Positions 43,210 to 54,788 of a stretch of DNA of 64,000 nucleotides are shown here, piece by piece. This DNA is from Rhexocercosporidium sp. MPI-PUGE-AT-0058 (taxonomy: Eukaryota > Ascomycota > Leotiomycetes > Helotiales): assembly GCA_020746875.1 (NCBI GenBank), contig JAGTJL010000014.1, positions 1,178,001 to 1,242,000 of the forward strand, written 5' to 3'. Below the pieces are notes generated by a model that did no database searches, was not told where the DNA came from, and saw only the letters and a list, made by a program, of their open reading frames with translations. Position 1 is the first letter of the stretch, and the number at the start of each line of letters is the position of its first letter. A program made the translations under genes and the position numbers.

Positions 43210-45422
43210 ATGGGGAACTTTTCGTGGCTTGCAGTTCTTGCTCTGCTCGCCACCGCAGCAGCAGATGTTGCTACGAAAGCCAGCTATGAGTAAGCTTGTC
43301 GTGGCAAGAAACTAAAAACTTCGGACAATCGCTCATTTGAATATCCAGCTACATTGTTGTAGGGTCCGGTCCAGCTGGAGGGCCGCTGGCAGCAGAACTA
43401 GCCAAGAAGGGCGCTTCTGTTCTTCTGCTTGAAGCCGGTGATGATCAAGGCGAAAATCTTCATGAGCAGGTGAGTACCTCATGCAGACATCAATATGTTC
43501 AGTGTATTAACAATTTACTGCCAGGTTGCACAATGGGGCGGATTGGCCAACAATGATCCACTCATGCGTTGGGATTTCTTCGTCAAGTACCACACGTCAG
43601 TAAGTATCGGGAAATTTTACTTTTCTGAACCTTCGTAATCTTTTGAAGGCCTATTTTATCTTCTTCTCGTAAATTCCCCGCACGGCGATCGCTAATTCTC
43701 CCAGGACGAAATCACGAACAAGTACAAGCACTTGGTATGGAATACGACGAAAGGAGAATTCTATGTTGGCACAAGTCCTCCGGCTGGTGCGAAACGTCTC
43801 GGGGTTTATTATCCCCGAGCGGGGACATTGGGAGGCTGCTCTACTCACAATGCTCAATGCGCGATTCTGCCAGCTGAACGAGACTGGAACGAAATTGCGG
43901 ATATCACTAATGATGATTCTTGGAGGTAAGTCCTGAGGCTGGCAAGCAACATCGTGTACGTGCTGATAAATGAAGTGCCGACAACATGCGAAAATACTGG
44001 ATCCAGTTGGAAAATGACCACACGGTGCCCAAAGGAACCCCTGGACATGGCTTCAATGGTTTCCTTGATATAAGCTTGAACAACGACGAGTCTCTCCAGA
44101 ACCAGACTGAAGCCCAGGAAGTTCTGATGGCCGCGGCTAAAGTGATGGGGCAGGATCCGAACAAGATCTTCGAACTTTTACAATCCGATATGAACAATCC
44201 AAGCCCGTATCGCGACCAGCAAGTCGGCATTCGAGGATTCCCGTCTCACAGGAATCCGATGGGACGAAGAGTCTCCGCTCGCGATGCGGTCGTTCAAGTT
44301 GCTAATGCCAAGAACAAAAACGGAAAGCCGAAGTACAAGTTGACTGTGGGACTGGAGTCTTTTGTTACGAAGGTTCTTTTCGATACTTCGGGCAGGAACA
44401 AACGAACGCCTCGTGCAATTGGTGTGGAGTATCTTGCTGGTCGCAGCATGTATCAGGCTGACCCGCGTTACGATCCATCTGTCAAGGGTGTGGTGAAGCA
44501 GGTATATGCGAAATACGAAGTTATCATCGCAGGCGGAACATTCAACTCCCCCCAGATCCTGAAACTCAGTGGCATCGGACCAAAAGCCGAACTGAAGAAG
44601 TTCAAAATTCCAGTTCTCGTCGACCTTCCAGGCGTGGGCAAAAATCTTCAGGACAATACTGAAATGGGCGTCGCGGCAGAAGCTTCGACAAATTTCACCA
44701 ATACAGCTTCGATTTGCACCTTTGGAGCACCTGGTGATCCATGTCTTGAGGAGTGGTTCCAGGGCAAGGGGCCATATGCCCTTGGTCCTCTCGATGCACT
44801 CATGTTCAAGTCCAGCGTTGCAGCATACAATGAACGCGACATATTTTTCTTTGGCATCCCGGGACACTCATTCGAAGGATACTGGCCTGGTAAGACGGTT
44901 AATGTTGTTCCAGGCGGCAAGCCCAGTATCTGGGATTGGTCAATGGTCAAAATCCACCCCAATGGTCGTCTTGGGACCGTCGATCTCGTGTCGGCCAATC
45001 CTCGAGAGGTTCCAGATATCAACTTCAGATTCTTCGAAGAGCCTGGGGCGGACAAGGATCTCCAAGCGTTAGCTGAGGGGGTTGAGCTTGGTCGTAAGAT
45101 TTTCGATTCTATGGGTGCACCTTTCTCACCCTGGACCGAGACCCTTCCGTGCAAGGGCAACCGTAATTGCGACGTCAAAGAAGAAATCAAGGCTCAGGCC
45201 TGGTCCCATCATGCAACCAGTACCTGTGCTATCGGAGCTGATGACGATCCGATGGCTGTGTTGGACGGCTCGTTCCGTGTGAGAGGGGTCAATGGACTAC
45301 GGGTCGTCGATGCGTCTTCGTTCCCGAGAACGCCTGGAGCATTCCCTGTTGTGCCGGTCTTTATGATCGGTCTGAAAGGTGCTGACGTGATTTTGGATGA
45401 TCCGTGTGAACCTTGGCAATAA
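43210..45422 (+). CDS. Secreted GMC-family FAD oxidoreductase
   Basis: Five exons (43210-43289, 43349-43469, 43525-43599, 43705-43925, 43976-45422) give 647 aa. A signal peptide (FSWLAVLALLATAAA) is followed directly by the FAD-binding motif YIVVGSGPAGG (28-38). EAGDDQGENLHE binds the ribose, and RAGTLGGCSTHNA is the GMC signature. Near the C-terminus WSHHATSTCAIG puts the catalytic His at about residue 578, followed by VVDASSFPRTPGAFPVVP. The family oxidises alcohols, sugars or choline. The secreted form suggests an extracellular sugar or aryl-alcohol oxidase/dehydrogenase, but the substrate cannot be named. Four short introns all keep phase. No peroxidase or ligninolytic partner lies nearby. 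Confidence 0.93.
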
Positions 45423-47280
45423 ATAGGTAGAGTGTGGTGGCTAGTGGTGGGATGATTGGAAAGTTCTTGTGTAGCTCCAAGCAGTCTTTTAGCTCCAGCG
45501 GCTTGATCATGAAATCTCTCTGTCACTATCTCCTCACCATAGAACACCAAATGGAAGACTTTTCATTTCCGTTCACTAGAAATCCAGCGCTGGAGGTACC
45601 TCCACTGCACACATCAAAATGTTGCTCATGGTCCTAGCTTACTGTATCGTTCATTTGTGCCTAGTTCCCTCTTCGAAACTTCCAAATTGTTAGTACGGGT
45701 CAGCACGAGATACTTGTTTATCGCCGCGTTGAATCAAGTTTCTGGGGTCCTAGTCATTCGAAACGAAGATCTCTTCCATAGTGCTGTGCGTGGCAGTTTC
45801 ACTCTTGTTGAGGCTAGACATCTGTTCTCCAGGGCTCTTTTAGCCTAGATATATTTGCAAAGGGTATCATAAGAATGCTTGTGCGACTCTGAAATAATTC
45901 TCAAGGCGTCTTTGTCAGATGCAGGTAAGCAGCGTTAAACCAAGTGGCTGGTGGTGACGGGGAAGGGAACGTACCTGCTAATTATCTATCAGGCGTTGTT
46001 TGAGAGCTCATAGTTGAATGCAAATGTTGTCCTTAGCAGATATTTAGAGAAAATCAAATCGTGACTTCAATTCTTAGATACTCGTTCCACATAATCTTTG
46101 TCCTTAAGATTTCTGTTAGGATGAGAAGTCGTCCACAAATATCTTTCGGAAAATTAAACTTCAATATTCTTGCCGCGCCAACACTTCATAACCATAGAGA
46201 ATCTTTCGCCATTACCATTGTGTGTGTACCACATGGCGCTATTAATATTTCACGAAATTCTCAAAGACCCTTCTCGAGAACGTCATGTCCCAATGATGAA
46301 CAATAACCCCTCGCTCGACACCACAGTAACTTCAATTCCAATTGCATCGGTTTTCAAACACGAATTCGGAGCCTAGATTGGAAATCCAGGCTGTTCCCAC
46401 TCTTCTCGATTCACCCAAGCTTTAACATTTGATTTGCATACGGGATCATTTCGGCAAACAAAACCCATGCAGGTGAAGAAGAACACCTAGTGACATCGCA
46501 GCAAGAAATTCGGTATGTATGTACTGTACCTATTCGCGGAGCAATTTGTGCTAGTCTACAAAATAATTACCAGGAAGAGACGTAAAGGGATGGAACCATT
46601 TGTAAATCCAGAGCATCTCTCTTCAACATTACTATATCAAGGGTCATTAGAATTCCTTCAATCGAACTCATCCTCAGTTTGATAGCTGAAGGAGCACCTC
46701 CGACGATTTCACATACCACCAATCCGCACTCGCCTCCCCGCCATTGAGGTCTTGCCCACCCACTGGAGCAATAGATTGCTGATAGCTACCAATCAAGTAG
46801 CACTTACCCAGCCTTCTGTAAAGCATCTAAATTTGTTTATTGAAACAGATTTGGAACCTTTCTGCAGAATCGAGAGCTTTCAGGTCTTCTACAGGTTCTC
46901 ATTCCTTGCGTGGTCTTGTGAGTGCCAGTTTGCCAGAGCGCTCTGTCCATCTCGGAGGACTAAGCAATGGATCTGCTCCTAACAAGCAGTGAGAGCCATG
47001 CCCTGCTTATAAAAACGTCGTCGAACCTCATTCGGATCAAATGAAACAAGGAGAAAAACGAAAACTTCTTGACGAAGTATGAAAGGACGTAGCTTACATG
47101 GACAGGGCTCTGGCAAATGAAATATCTGTGAGATAGTAAGAAACTGCCAACACAAACAGCTTGCGAATTCCTGTCAAATCTAGAGAACATTGCAAAAAAG
47201 ACGCATCGGATCCATCTATCCTCCCAGAAAGTCAAATAGAAGGCCAGAATTGCTTGAAATCCCCTCAATAGCTAGATGTC
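45423..47280. other. Intergenic region
   Basis: About 1.85 kb with only short unconvincing frames. Moderately AT-rich. No repeat pair or RNA gene recognised. Confidence 0.45.
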
Positions 47281-47704
47281 ATGGCTCCCCAACCCCAGGT
47301 AGATATGGACGCAACGGTTGCGAGGTGAGCTGTACCTTGCCTCAGTATGCTAGACTCCCATTCTAACACATCGCTTCAGGCTCCTCACTACTGGTAAACA
47401 CCACGATCTGCTGGTCCGTTCCAACGACGTGACCTTTAAAGTCCATCGAGCCATTGTCTGTTCTGCCTCCAGAAGTTATCGCCGCTTCGGAAGATAGATG
47501 GGAGAAGTGGGTGTATGGATTGGTACGACTACCAAATTTGATGCTGATTAGAGTATTTTAGGATGCAGAGATTGCAGAATTTGATATGTCGAGCGAAGAA
47601 CTCCCCGTTATCAAGACTTCGTCGACGTTCTTGTACACGGATTCATACTCATGTGGCGATCATGAAGCTGCCGGCCATCCTCTATCGATGAATGGGCCCA
47701 CATG
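47281..47704 (+). pseudogene. BTB/POZ-domain remnant
   Basis: From ATG 47281 a short exon (MAPQPQVDMDATVAR) splices through a good intron (donor GTGAGC, acceptor TTCAG at about 47379) to LLTTGKHHDLLVRSNDVTFK, then VHRAIVCSAS, which is the start of a BTB domain. The frame then stops at a TAG near 47497, where the AAAVRNGF-type helix is expected. After a gap the second BTB half is seen in an isolated frame (EIAEFDMSSEELPVIK, then FLYTDSYSCGDH), ending in TGA at about 47704. The middle of the domain is missing or scrambled. This is a third BTB locus in the window and appears dead, unless an unrecognised intron rescues it. Confidence 0.55.
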
Positions 47705-48334
47705 AGCTGATGATTCGGACAACACTAGCTCTGACGACCGATGCTACGCACCGGAATTCGACACAAAAACGGCGAGTGAAGAGAAAGCTAATATTGGGAG
47801 ACCTCTGATTCATTATCAGGCCTAGAATTTATCTTTCAATGTCAAGATGTGCACAGCTGGATACAATGTGCAGGGCTTGAAGGACAGTGCTTTGAAGAAC
47901 TCCAAAGATTTTTGAAAATCTGGAGCAGGCGAAGGGTTGTTGGCCGCTCCGAAAGATCTTACCGAAAGAACATACCTTCGATAATTGTCTCCTCATTACG
48001 TGAAAGCTGCACAGACAGAGTCAGGAGCACCAAGTCGAGGATGAGCGCAGATGTCCTTCCATATCAAGTCACTGGACTGCGAGATGCGGAACATCCTAAG
48101 ATCGGTTGAGTTCTGTTAAACATATTGCTCGGGTTTCTTGCCATGTATGCAGGCATAAGAATGAAGCGGATCACCAGGGACATGCACTGGCGTGACTGCG
48201 TGGAATTATCTCGCCGGTCATCCATGGCAAAAACTACTTGCTTGTTCCATAGATCGTACGCGTACATGGTGTAACAAGTTGTGTACAATTCGTCCCTTCT
48301 CCCATGCGCCAGGTATGCAACACATATAATACAT
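47705..48334. other. Intergenic region
   Basis: About 630 bases between the BTB remnant and the 3' end of the bL19m gene. No coding or repeat signal supported. Confidence 0.4.
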
Positions 48335-49077
48335 CTACTTCCTTCCCTTGCCCTTCTTCTTCTTTGCGCCACCCTTCTTCTGCTGGTCCAATGCTGAACC
48401 CCTGAGAGCACCCCTCGACCGTTGATACGCCAGCACAATATTCTGCACACTGCCCATATCATGCTTCGGTTTGCGCATGTACGTCAGTCTCGCTCTTCTC
48501 GCCCTCTTCTCTCTCCTCTGCACTACCTCGATACCCTCCACATTCGGGCTGTAGATCTTATACCACATCTCTACACCAACTCTCGTGAGCTCATTCCGGA
48601 GCAGAATGGCAGAATCGACACCTCGTCTGCGGATGTTGATACATACTCCTGCAAATGGATCCCCAGTCTTCAGTCGTACGAGGAGAATGTCGCCCACTTT
48701 AGCGGCTTCGGTGTTCGTGCGGGAGAAGAGGTGGCTACGAGCACCTGTTGGGTCGAGAATGGCGATTTGGTCTTCCGTGAAGGCTTTGAGGGGCTCTCTG
48801 CATACTTGGGCGAACGAGATTGGCGATGGCACGATTTTTATGTTCCTGTGAGCTATGCTAGTGTTAGACCTGCACCTCTAAAGAGCAATCAAGCTGTGAA
48901 GCGCTCCGTACCAGGTTGTGTAGAGATTTGACTTGGGGTTGATGTGGGTCTTGTTGAAAAGGGTGCAGGTTTGTGATATGTTGTCAATGACCTCGTTGCC
49001 ACCCTCTGCTGCCTCGAATGCCGTATTATCGATTTCCAGCAGCTCAATGGCCGCAGCGTGGGCGTTGGAGTCGCCAT
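48335..49077 (-). CDS. IMG1: Mitochondrial large-subunit ribosomal protein bL19m
   Basis: Two exons (49077-48912 and 48852-48335) give 227 aa. The N-terminus is a basic, Ser/Thr-rich presequence (HSRQQRVATRSLTTY). The bL19 core shows VGDILLVRLKTGDPFAGVCI, NIRRRGVDSAILLRN, VGVEMWYKIYSPNV and VQRREKRARRARLTYMRK, followed by a Lys-rich tail (KKGGAKKKKGKGRK). The protein belongs to the mitochondrial 54S subunit, where bL19 lies at the subunit interface. Acceptor choice matters: CATAG at 48853 keeps the frame (A-HRNIKI), while the later CACAG acceptor creates a stop. The gene diverges from 49294-50454 with about 216 bp between the start codons. Confidence 0.93.
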
Positions 49078-49293
49078 GGTATTTGATGTGAAGGAGGTGA
49101 GGTGCGTGATGGGGAAGCTTGATGGTTGGCTTGAAATTGCTTACCGAGCTATGATTGGCTCAAGCCACTTCAACTTTTTTGGAGAGTCGAGGCTGAAGAA
49201 CCAGCCAATTCTTTGAACATCATTCCAAACCATCACTACACAGGGCACTATACACACCCTGAGAGAAGCTCAATCGGAGCATTCCCCTCGATC
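49078..49293. promoter_or_regulatory. Compact divergent promoter of two mitochondrial-type genes
   Basis: Only about 216 bp separate the start codons of bL19m and of the unknown protein with a mitochondrial presequence. Such head-to-head pairs are often co-expressed. No TATA box was identified. Confidence 0.4.
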
Positions 49294-50454
49294 ATGAACA
49301 GCAGAAGTCTAGGAAGGGTGCTCCGCTGCAGCGAATGTGCTGTCAGAACAACAGGGAGAGGCATCTCAATTCAGCAGCGGACGTTCTCGAGCTCCTCAAT
49401 ACGTCAAAAGCATGGTACGAACAGGCACCCCAGTGCAATTATATCTTCTAACTCTATCATAGGTGCCGTTCCAGCATTTACAGAGGTGTCCTCCTCGGAA
49501 CTTCAAGACCTCTTAACCAAAGTCCGCGAACGAATCTTCCTCCCAGCCCACATTTCCCATGGGCAACGAGACCTCATATTCAAGCCGAAACACGCGAAGT
49601 CGCTCGAAGTAGAACCGGTCACGGCTATTATAGCAGGCGAAGAGTTCAGGTTGAAGAATCTCAGCGTTTTGAATGATATCCCAGGGCGAGTCAAAAGCTT
49701 AGATAAGGCATTAAAGCTGATGAAGGAGAAGAGGGATTGGGACAATTTACCAAATCTGCTCCAGGGCTTGAAGACTGCCGGCTTCCAATTTGGAAAATAT
49801 CGACCCGAGGTTTTGTTGCGCAGGGCAGGGCGTGCTGGACGACAAGATGTTATACTAGAGTGCTTGAGGCGTGCGGACGAAACAGGATTGACGCTCATGG
49901 ACCCGTCGATTGTTGTGCAAGTGTTTTTCTGGATACAGCAGAAAGCTATGGCTAGTCACTGGGATGCCGAGGAAACTAAGAAAGCGCTGCACTGGGCAGA
50001 AATGGTCAAGGAGATGATGGCGGATCCAAAACAACGGACACCAGAAGGCAGCAAATCCGTGGCCGAACTCCACGAAGTCAATGGCATCCTGCTTGAACTT
50101 GCTGCTGTGAGAGCTGCCAAGCATCAAGGTGGAAAGGATGCGGATGGGAAAGTGGAGAAGTACGCACTTGACCTGCTGGCTTCACCCCGAGACTTCGAAG
50201 TTCGCGAGGAAGCTTCGACGGGACAAAATCATTGGCTGGCTACCAACACACCCACAGTGCATGGTATGAAGCTGGCGCAGACAGTACTCGGTCCAATGTC
50301 TGAGCTCTCAGTCGGGCTCAAGGAAATGTGTGACGAATTGGAGCATCTCCTATCACAAAGTAGAGATGAGCTGTCTGAGGTCCCAAACAAGAAGGGAGAG
50401 ACTCGGACCGGTGTACGGATATATGATGAACTGTTGGGTCCTGATGCATCTTAG
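49294..50454 (+). CDS. Probable mitochondrial protein of unknown function (386 aa)
   Basis: A single exon. The chosen ATG (49294) begins a typical mitochondrial presequence: Arg- and Ser-rich, no acidic residues (RSLGRVLRCSECAVRTTGRG, then QQRTFSSSSIRQ). An upstream in-frame ATG at 49213 would bury it. The mature part is mainly alpha-helical. It has LDKALKLMKEKRDWDNLPNL, a repeated helix-turn pattern in the middle (GRQDVILECLRRADETGLTL) suggestive of PPR/TPR-like hairpins, and a charged C-terminal helix. I do not recognise the family. Being head-to-head with bL19m suggests a role in mitochondrial gene expression, but this is inference only. Confidence 0.83.
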   Translation: MNSRSLGRVLRCSECAVRTTGRGISIQQRTFSSSSIRQKHGTNRHPSAIISSNSIIGAVPAFTEVSSSELQDLLTKVRERIFLPAHISHGQRDLIFKPKHAKSLEVEPVTAIIAGEEFRLKNLSVLNDIPGRVKSLDKALKLMKEKRDWDNLPNLLQGLKTAGFQFGKYRPEVLLRRAGRAGRQDVILECLRRADETGLTLMDPSIVVQVFFWIQQKAMASHWDAEETKKALHWAEMVKEMMADPKQRTPEGSKSVAELHEVNGILLELAAVRAAKHQGGKDADGKVEKYALDLLASPRDFEVREEASTGQNHWLATNTPTVHGMKLAQTVLGPMSELSVGLKEMCDELEHLLSQSRDELSEVPNKKGETRTGVRIYDELLGPDAS

Positions 50455-51004
50455 GAACGGGAAATGTACATCAGTGCAGAGTGATGAAAAGATTATGTAC
50501 AATATGTAGAATAACTCAGGAACTAGCGGTCAAGTAGCGAAAGAAGCCAAACTACTTTTCAGTCACCAATTTGTCGTTATCAATGAAGTATTACTGACTT
50601 CAGTGTACTGCAGGATTGAACATTGCCTAAGCATAGCACACCAATGTTTGATTCTTCCAAGTATATCGTGTTACTGTAGTAAATTTGGGAATGACTTGAA
50701 ACCCCGAAAATTAGGCTATGAAACATGTAAATTTGTCATTTCATTCCGTCAGATTCACTCGATAAGTTTATAGATTCGGTCTCTTTTGAGAAATTCTGTC
50801 GAGATATTTTTGGAGGCTGCCAGATTGTCTTATCGATAGCTGGCGGGTCAACAGCCGAGATGCAGCCGCTTGTTGATTGTGGACGTCGCGTTTTGCTCAG
50901 GAAGAACATTCAAACCGCGACTTCACCACCAACAACCACCAGAACACCACCGAGCTCACGAAAAATAAGGATCCTGAATAAATCTCGCAGATCTGTCTAG
51001 CAAA
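50455..51004. other. Intergenic region upstream of condensin subunit 3
   Basis: About 550 bases, AT-rich at the left and more GC-rich near 50880. No gene. No well-formed TATA box or cell-cycle element could be defended. Confidence 0.4.
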
Positions 51005-54000
51005 ATGCCCAGCAGGGTCTCAACAGCCCGGTCCACGAGGGCATCTGCAGTCTCTCACAAATCTTCCGTCCAAACATTGAACTCGCGCGCCTCGACAGCC
51101 TCGAGGATATCCACTCCCAATATCGAAATCCCAGAAGAGACTCCCGATAATGAGCTACGAACACAGGTTGGGTCCATATTTCGCGACGCGCAACGGACAA
51201 CAGCTGGCCACAGGAAGCTTGTGATCAATCTGCGCAAGATCCAGGAAGCATGTTGCTATGAGCCTACCACTAGCAACAAAAACAAGACTGGAGCGGAGGA
51301 TTTTGATGAGGAGCAATTTACGGACGAATTCACACGATGTGTGCTGCGGATCATGCCTGTGAAGAAGAGTGAGAGTGTTGGGGAACGTGCCATTCGCTTT
51401 ACCGGATTGTTCTTGCGACATGCGAATGAGAAGGACAACGAGCTTATTCCGGAGAGTGACGACGATGCAGGCGTCATGATAGAGACACCAAGCACAAGAC
51501 TCACTTCGCATCTCATGAACGCGGTTCTTCCACTTCTCACGTCGAAGGAGAAGTTTGTGAGGTACAGATCTACTCAGCTGATCTCTCATATCATCAATTC
51601 CCTCGAGGCAATCGACGACGATGTCTTCCAACTTCTCCGCCATGGCCTACTCAAGCGCATACACGATAAAGAGGCTATGGTCCGCGTACAAGCCGTGTTG
51701 GGATTAGGACGTCTCGCAGGAAACGAAGTGGAAGGCGAAGCAGCGGACAGTGACGATGAAGAATCTGGATCCGGGCTACTCGAACGACTACTGGATGTGC
51801 TACAGAACGACCCAAGTGCTGATGTTCGAAGGTCACTTTTAGTAAATCTACCGATCCTCCCAAATACATTGCCATTTTTATTAGAAAGAGCGAGAGACCA
51901 AGACCCAGCAACGCGACGAGCCCTTTACTCGCGGCTTTTGCCTGCTCTGGGAGATTTCCGACATCTCTCCCTCTCAATGCGTGAGAAACTACTCCGGTGG
52001 GGTCTCAGGGATAGAGATGAGAATGTTCGAAAAGCAGCCGGAAAACTTTTCCGGGAACGATGGATTGAGGACTGTGCAGGGACAGCAGAGGTCGAAGCTG
52101 ATGCCGCCACTGGAGAAGCCAAGCCACCTAACTTTGATGGCCTCCTGGAATTGCTGGAACGTATTGACGTCGTGAACTCTGGTGTGGAGAACGGAGTTGC
52201 ATTGGAGGCGATGAAGGGTTTTTGGGAAGGTCGCCCGGACTACAGGGATGAGGTTACGTTCGACGATAACTTTTGGGATACACTGAGTGCCGAGGCCGTC
52301 TTCATGGCAAGAAGTTTCAATGATTTCTGCAGGAATGAAGGAAATGGAAAATTCGAATCGCTGATTGAGGAGAAGATGCCAGAAGTAACAAAGCTTGCCT
52401 TCTATCTCCAACGTTACATCACGGTTCTAGTTGAGGCATTGAAGCGAATTGCAGAGCTAGAACCAAGCGAAGACGAAGATGAGGAAGACACCGTTGAGCA
52501 GGAATTCATCGTCGAACAGCTTCTACACATTGCCCGGACTTTGGATTACTCAGATGAAGTTGGACGCAGGAAGATGTTCGCCCTTCTGCGACAAACACTC
52601 TCCATTCCAGATATTCCGGAGGAGGTCACCAAGCTCACAGTGGAAGTTCTCCGTGGCATCTGTGCCGGGGACGCTGCTGGCGAGCGCGAATTCTGCAGCG
52701 TTGTTCTGGAAGCTGTTGCTGATGTCCATGACACCATCATGGACGAGCCAGCATCCGAGGATGCTGACGAAAGCTTCCACTCTGCAAGATCTGAGATCAG
52801 TGGAGAGGGAACTCCGACCAAATCTGGCAATGGCTCTCAACGCACCGAAGAGGAGGACCAGGATAAGGCCATTCGCGAAATCATGGTCAATATGAAATGT
52901 CTTCACATTGTGCAGTGCATGCTGGAGAATGTGGAGGGTAACCTCCAGCAAAACGTTGATCTGGTGGCCATGCTGAACAATTTGGTCGTGCCTGCAGTGC
53001 GAAGTCACGAAGCTCCCGTTCGCGAGCGTGGTCTGCTGTGCTTAGGACTTTGCTCTCTCCTCGACAAATCGCTCGCTGAGGAGAATTTGACTCTCTTCAT
53101 GCACTTCTTCAGCAAAGGACACGCAGCTCTACAAATCACTGCTCTACAAATTCTCACAGATATCTTAAATCAACACGGAGCCCACCTACTGGACACCAAC
53201 CCCGCGCTTTTGAAGGTCTATCTCAAGGCCTTGAAATCCGGGACCAAAGCACCAGAAGTTCAAGCTGCCGCCACTGTTGCAGTAGCGAAGCTCATGCTCG
53301 GACGCGTAATCTCGGACACTTCTCCAGCAATTGATGACCTACTGAAGACATTAGTCGTACTCTATTTCGACCCCAGCACCGCACATAATCAAGGTGTGCG
53401 TCAAACACTCAGCTATTTCCTACCAGTATACAGCTTCAGCAGAAAGGAGAACCAATCCCGCATGCAGAAGGTAGCTCTCGATGCCCTGCACAAGCTCTTC
53501 GAGGTTCAAGAAACCCTTGATGACGAGGGTGATGCCGAGACCGTGATGGTTAGTCTCAGCACCATCGGTGCTCATTTGATCGACTGGACCGACCCAAGAA
53601 AATGCTATGTCCCAGGAAGTCAGATGACGCTCGAAGAAAGCGCTAAGAAATCTGTAAATGGCGATGTGCATCTCGAGTTTGCCCGAGATCTTCTGGAGCG
53701 ATTAGGTTCAGCCGTTAGCAGTAAGTTCTGTCCTCCAATCCATTCATTAAACTATATTGACAGACACACAGGAGAAGAAAAGAAAACACTTGCACCGCTG
53801 CTCGCGAAACTGCACATCTCACCCTCTTCCACCCCGTCTCTCCTCCGCGAAATCTACGCTGAAGTATCGCTCGCCATCGACGAGAAACTCATAGCCGACG
53901 CTACCGGCCGCAACGCTCTTTTCAAGATCCACGTCTCCCTCGGCAAGATCGTCAACACACTCAAGGAGAAAGACGAGGAGCAGGCAAGTCTTACTCTGAA

Positions 54001-54244
54001 TCTCAGAGGCAGTGTAAACAGTACGACGAGTCGCAAGAGCAGCGTGGCCCCAAGCGTGGTGGACGAAGAAAAGAGTGTGTTGAGCACTGTTGAGGGCGAG
54101 GAGGAGTTGGAGAAGGTTGAAGAAGAAGAGGATGATGAGGAGGGTACGATTATTGGAAACCCCACGCCGAGGAGGAGTGGGACGAGGGACTCGCTCGTGG
54201 ATGAGTTGTTGAGTGATGGGGATGTGGATATGTCGGGTGTATGA
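51005..54244 (+). CDS. YCG1: Condensin complex subunit 3 (CAP-G/Ycg1/Cnd3)
   Basis: The frame is open for 1079 codons. A 51-nt stretch, 53721-53771, has a donor GTAAGT, a branch-like region and a CACAG acceptor. Its length is a multiple of three, so it is probably an intron, giving 1062 aa. The protein shows the Cnd3 pattern. An N-terminal Ser/Arg-rich tail precedes IFRDAQRTTAGHRKLV, then RIMPVKKSESVGERAIRFTG. HEAT-repeat text follows (DKEAMVRVQAVLGLGRLAGN, RVLLVNLPI-type segments). An acidic insertion (EPSEDEDEEDTVEQEF), Cnd3 C-terminal repeats and an acidic tail complete it. Condensin compacts chromosomes in mitosis with Smc2, Smc4, Brn1 and Ycs4. The Ycg1 HEAT arch clamps DNA with the kleisin. 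Nuclear and essential in yeasts. Confidence 0.95.
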   Translation: MPSRVSTARSTRASAVSHKSSVQTLNSRASTASRISTPNIEIPEETPDNELRTQVGSIFRDAQRTTAGHRKLVINLRKIQEACCYEPTTSNKNKTGAEDFDEEQFTDEFTRCVLRIMPVKKSESVGERAIRFTGLFLRHANEKDNELIPESDDDAGVMIETPSTRLTSHLMNAVLPLLTSKEKFVRYRSTQLISHIINSLEAIDDDVFQLLRHGLLKRIHDKEAMVRVQAVLGLGRLAGNEVEGEAADSDDEESGSGLLERLLDVLQNDPSADVRRSLLVNLPILPNTLPFLLERARDQDPATRRALYSRLLPALGDFRHLSLSMREKLLRWGLRDRDENVRKAAGKLFRERWIEDCAGTAEVEADAATGEAKPPNFDGLLELLERIDVVNSGVENGVALEAMKGFWEGRPDYRDEVTFDDNFWDTLSAEAVFMARSFNDFCRNEGNGKFESLIEEKMPEVTKLAFYLQRYITVLVEALKRIAELEPSEDEDEEDTVEQEFIVEQLLHIARTLDYSDEVGRRKMFALLRQTLSIPDIPEEVTKLTVEVLRGICAGDAAGEREFCSVVLEAVADVHDTIMDEPASEDADESFHSARSEISGEGTPTKSGNGSQRTEEEDQDKAIREIMVNMKCLHIVQCMLENVEGNLQQNVDLVAMLNNLVVPAVRSHEAPVRERGLLCLGLCSLLDKSLAEENLTLFMHFFSKGHAALQITALQILTDILNQHGAHLLDTNPALLKVYLKALKSGTKAPEVQAAATVAVAKLMLGRVISDTSPAIDDLLKTLVVLYFDPSTAHNQGVRQTLSYFLPVYSFSRKENQSRMQKVALDALHKLFEVQETLDDEGDAETVMVSLSTIGAHLIDWTDPRKCYVPGSQMTLEESAKKSVNGDVHLEFARDLLERLGSAVSSKFCPPIHSLNYIDRHTGEEKKTLAPLLAKLHISPSSTPSLLREIYAEVSLAIDEKLIADATGRNALFKIHVSLGKIVNTLKEKDEEQASLTLNLRGSVNSTTSRKSSVAPSVVDEEKSVLSTVEGEEELEKVEEEEDDEEGTIIGNPTPRRSGTRDSLVDELLSDGDVDMSGV

Positions 54245-54788
54245 ATTTAAGCTAGGAATGTAATGATGGGATGATATACTAGGCGGGGCATGGTAGGGGG
54301 CGGTGGGATTGCTGGCGTTTACACTGTTACGTGCGTTTATGGTTTTATTTGCGAGCAATGAAGTTCATGATTCAACGTTGTGTTTGAAGTGCAATCGCTT
54401 TTGGGTTGTTCTGCATAGTACACAAATAGTCAACCTTATTTCCACCCTTCCACTAGGGCCAATTTTTAGACCATCTTCCCCACACCAAGCAACATAGCTA
54501 GAGCCATGACCCACCAAGGTCGAAGAGGATGTTACCTTCACCAGTTCGTGATCAGGTAGGTGTATGTAGAAAGGAAATACGGCCAACCATATAAAGTACA
54601 GTACCAAATCCACCACTTCAACATCTCCTGTCCACGAATCATTGGCGACGAAGGAAAGCAGAGCAAAGCGTTTGCTTTGGTATCTAGTCAAGATTCGGAA
54701 GTAAGAATCCGTATCGACTCTCGTGGTCCCCCTTGAAAGGCAGAGAACTACATACCAAAGCCAAAACCATACCACATTTGTACCCTCT
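54245..54788. other. 3' spacer
   Basis: About 540 bases between the convergent 3' ends of the condensin gene and the second 2EXR gene. No feature recognised. Confidence 0.4.

Noticed and set aside
46960..47268. Aromatic-rich 102-codon minus-strand frame
   Set aside because: Composition follows the local AT-rich DNA (many Phe, Arg, Ser); no family or splice support.
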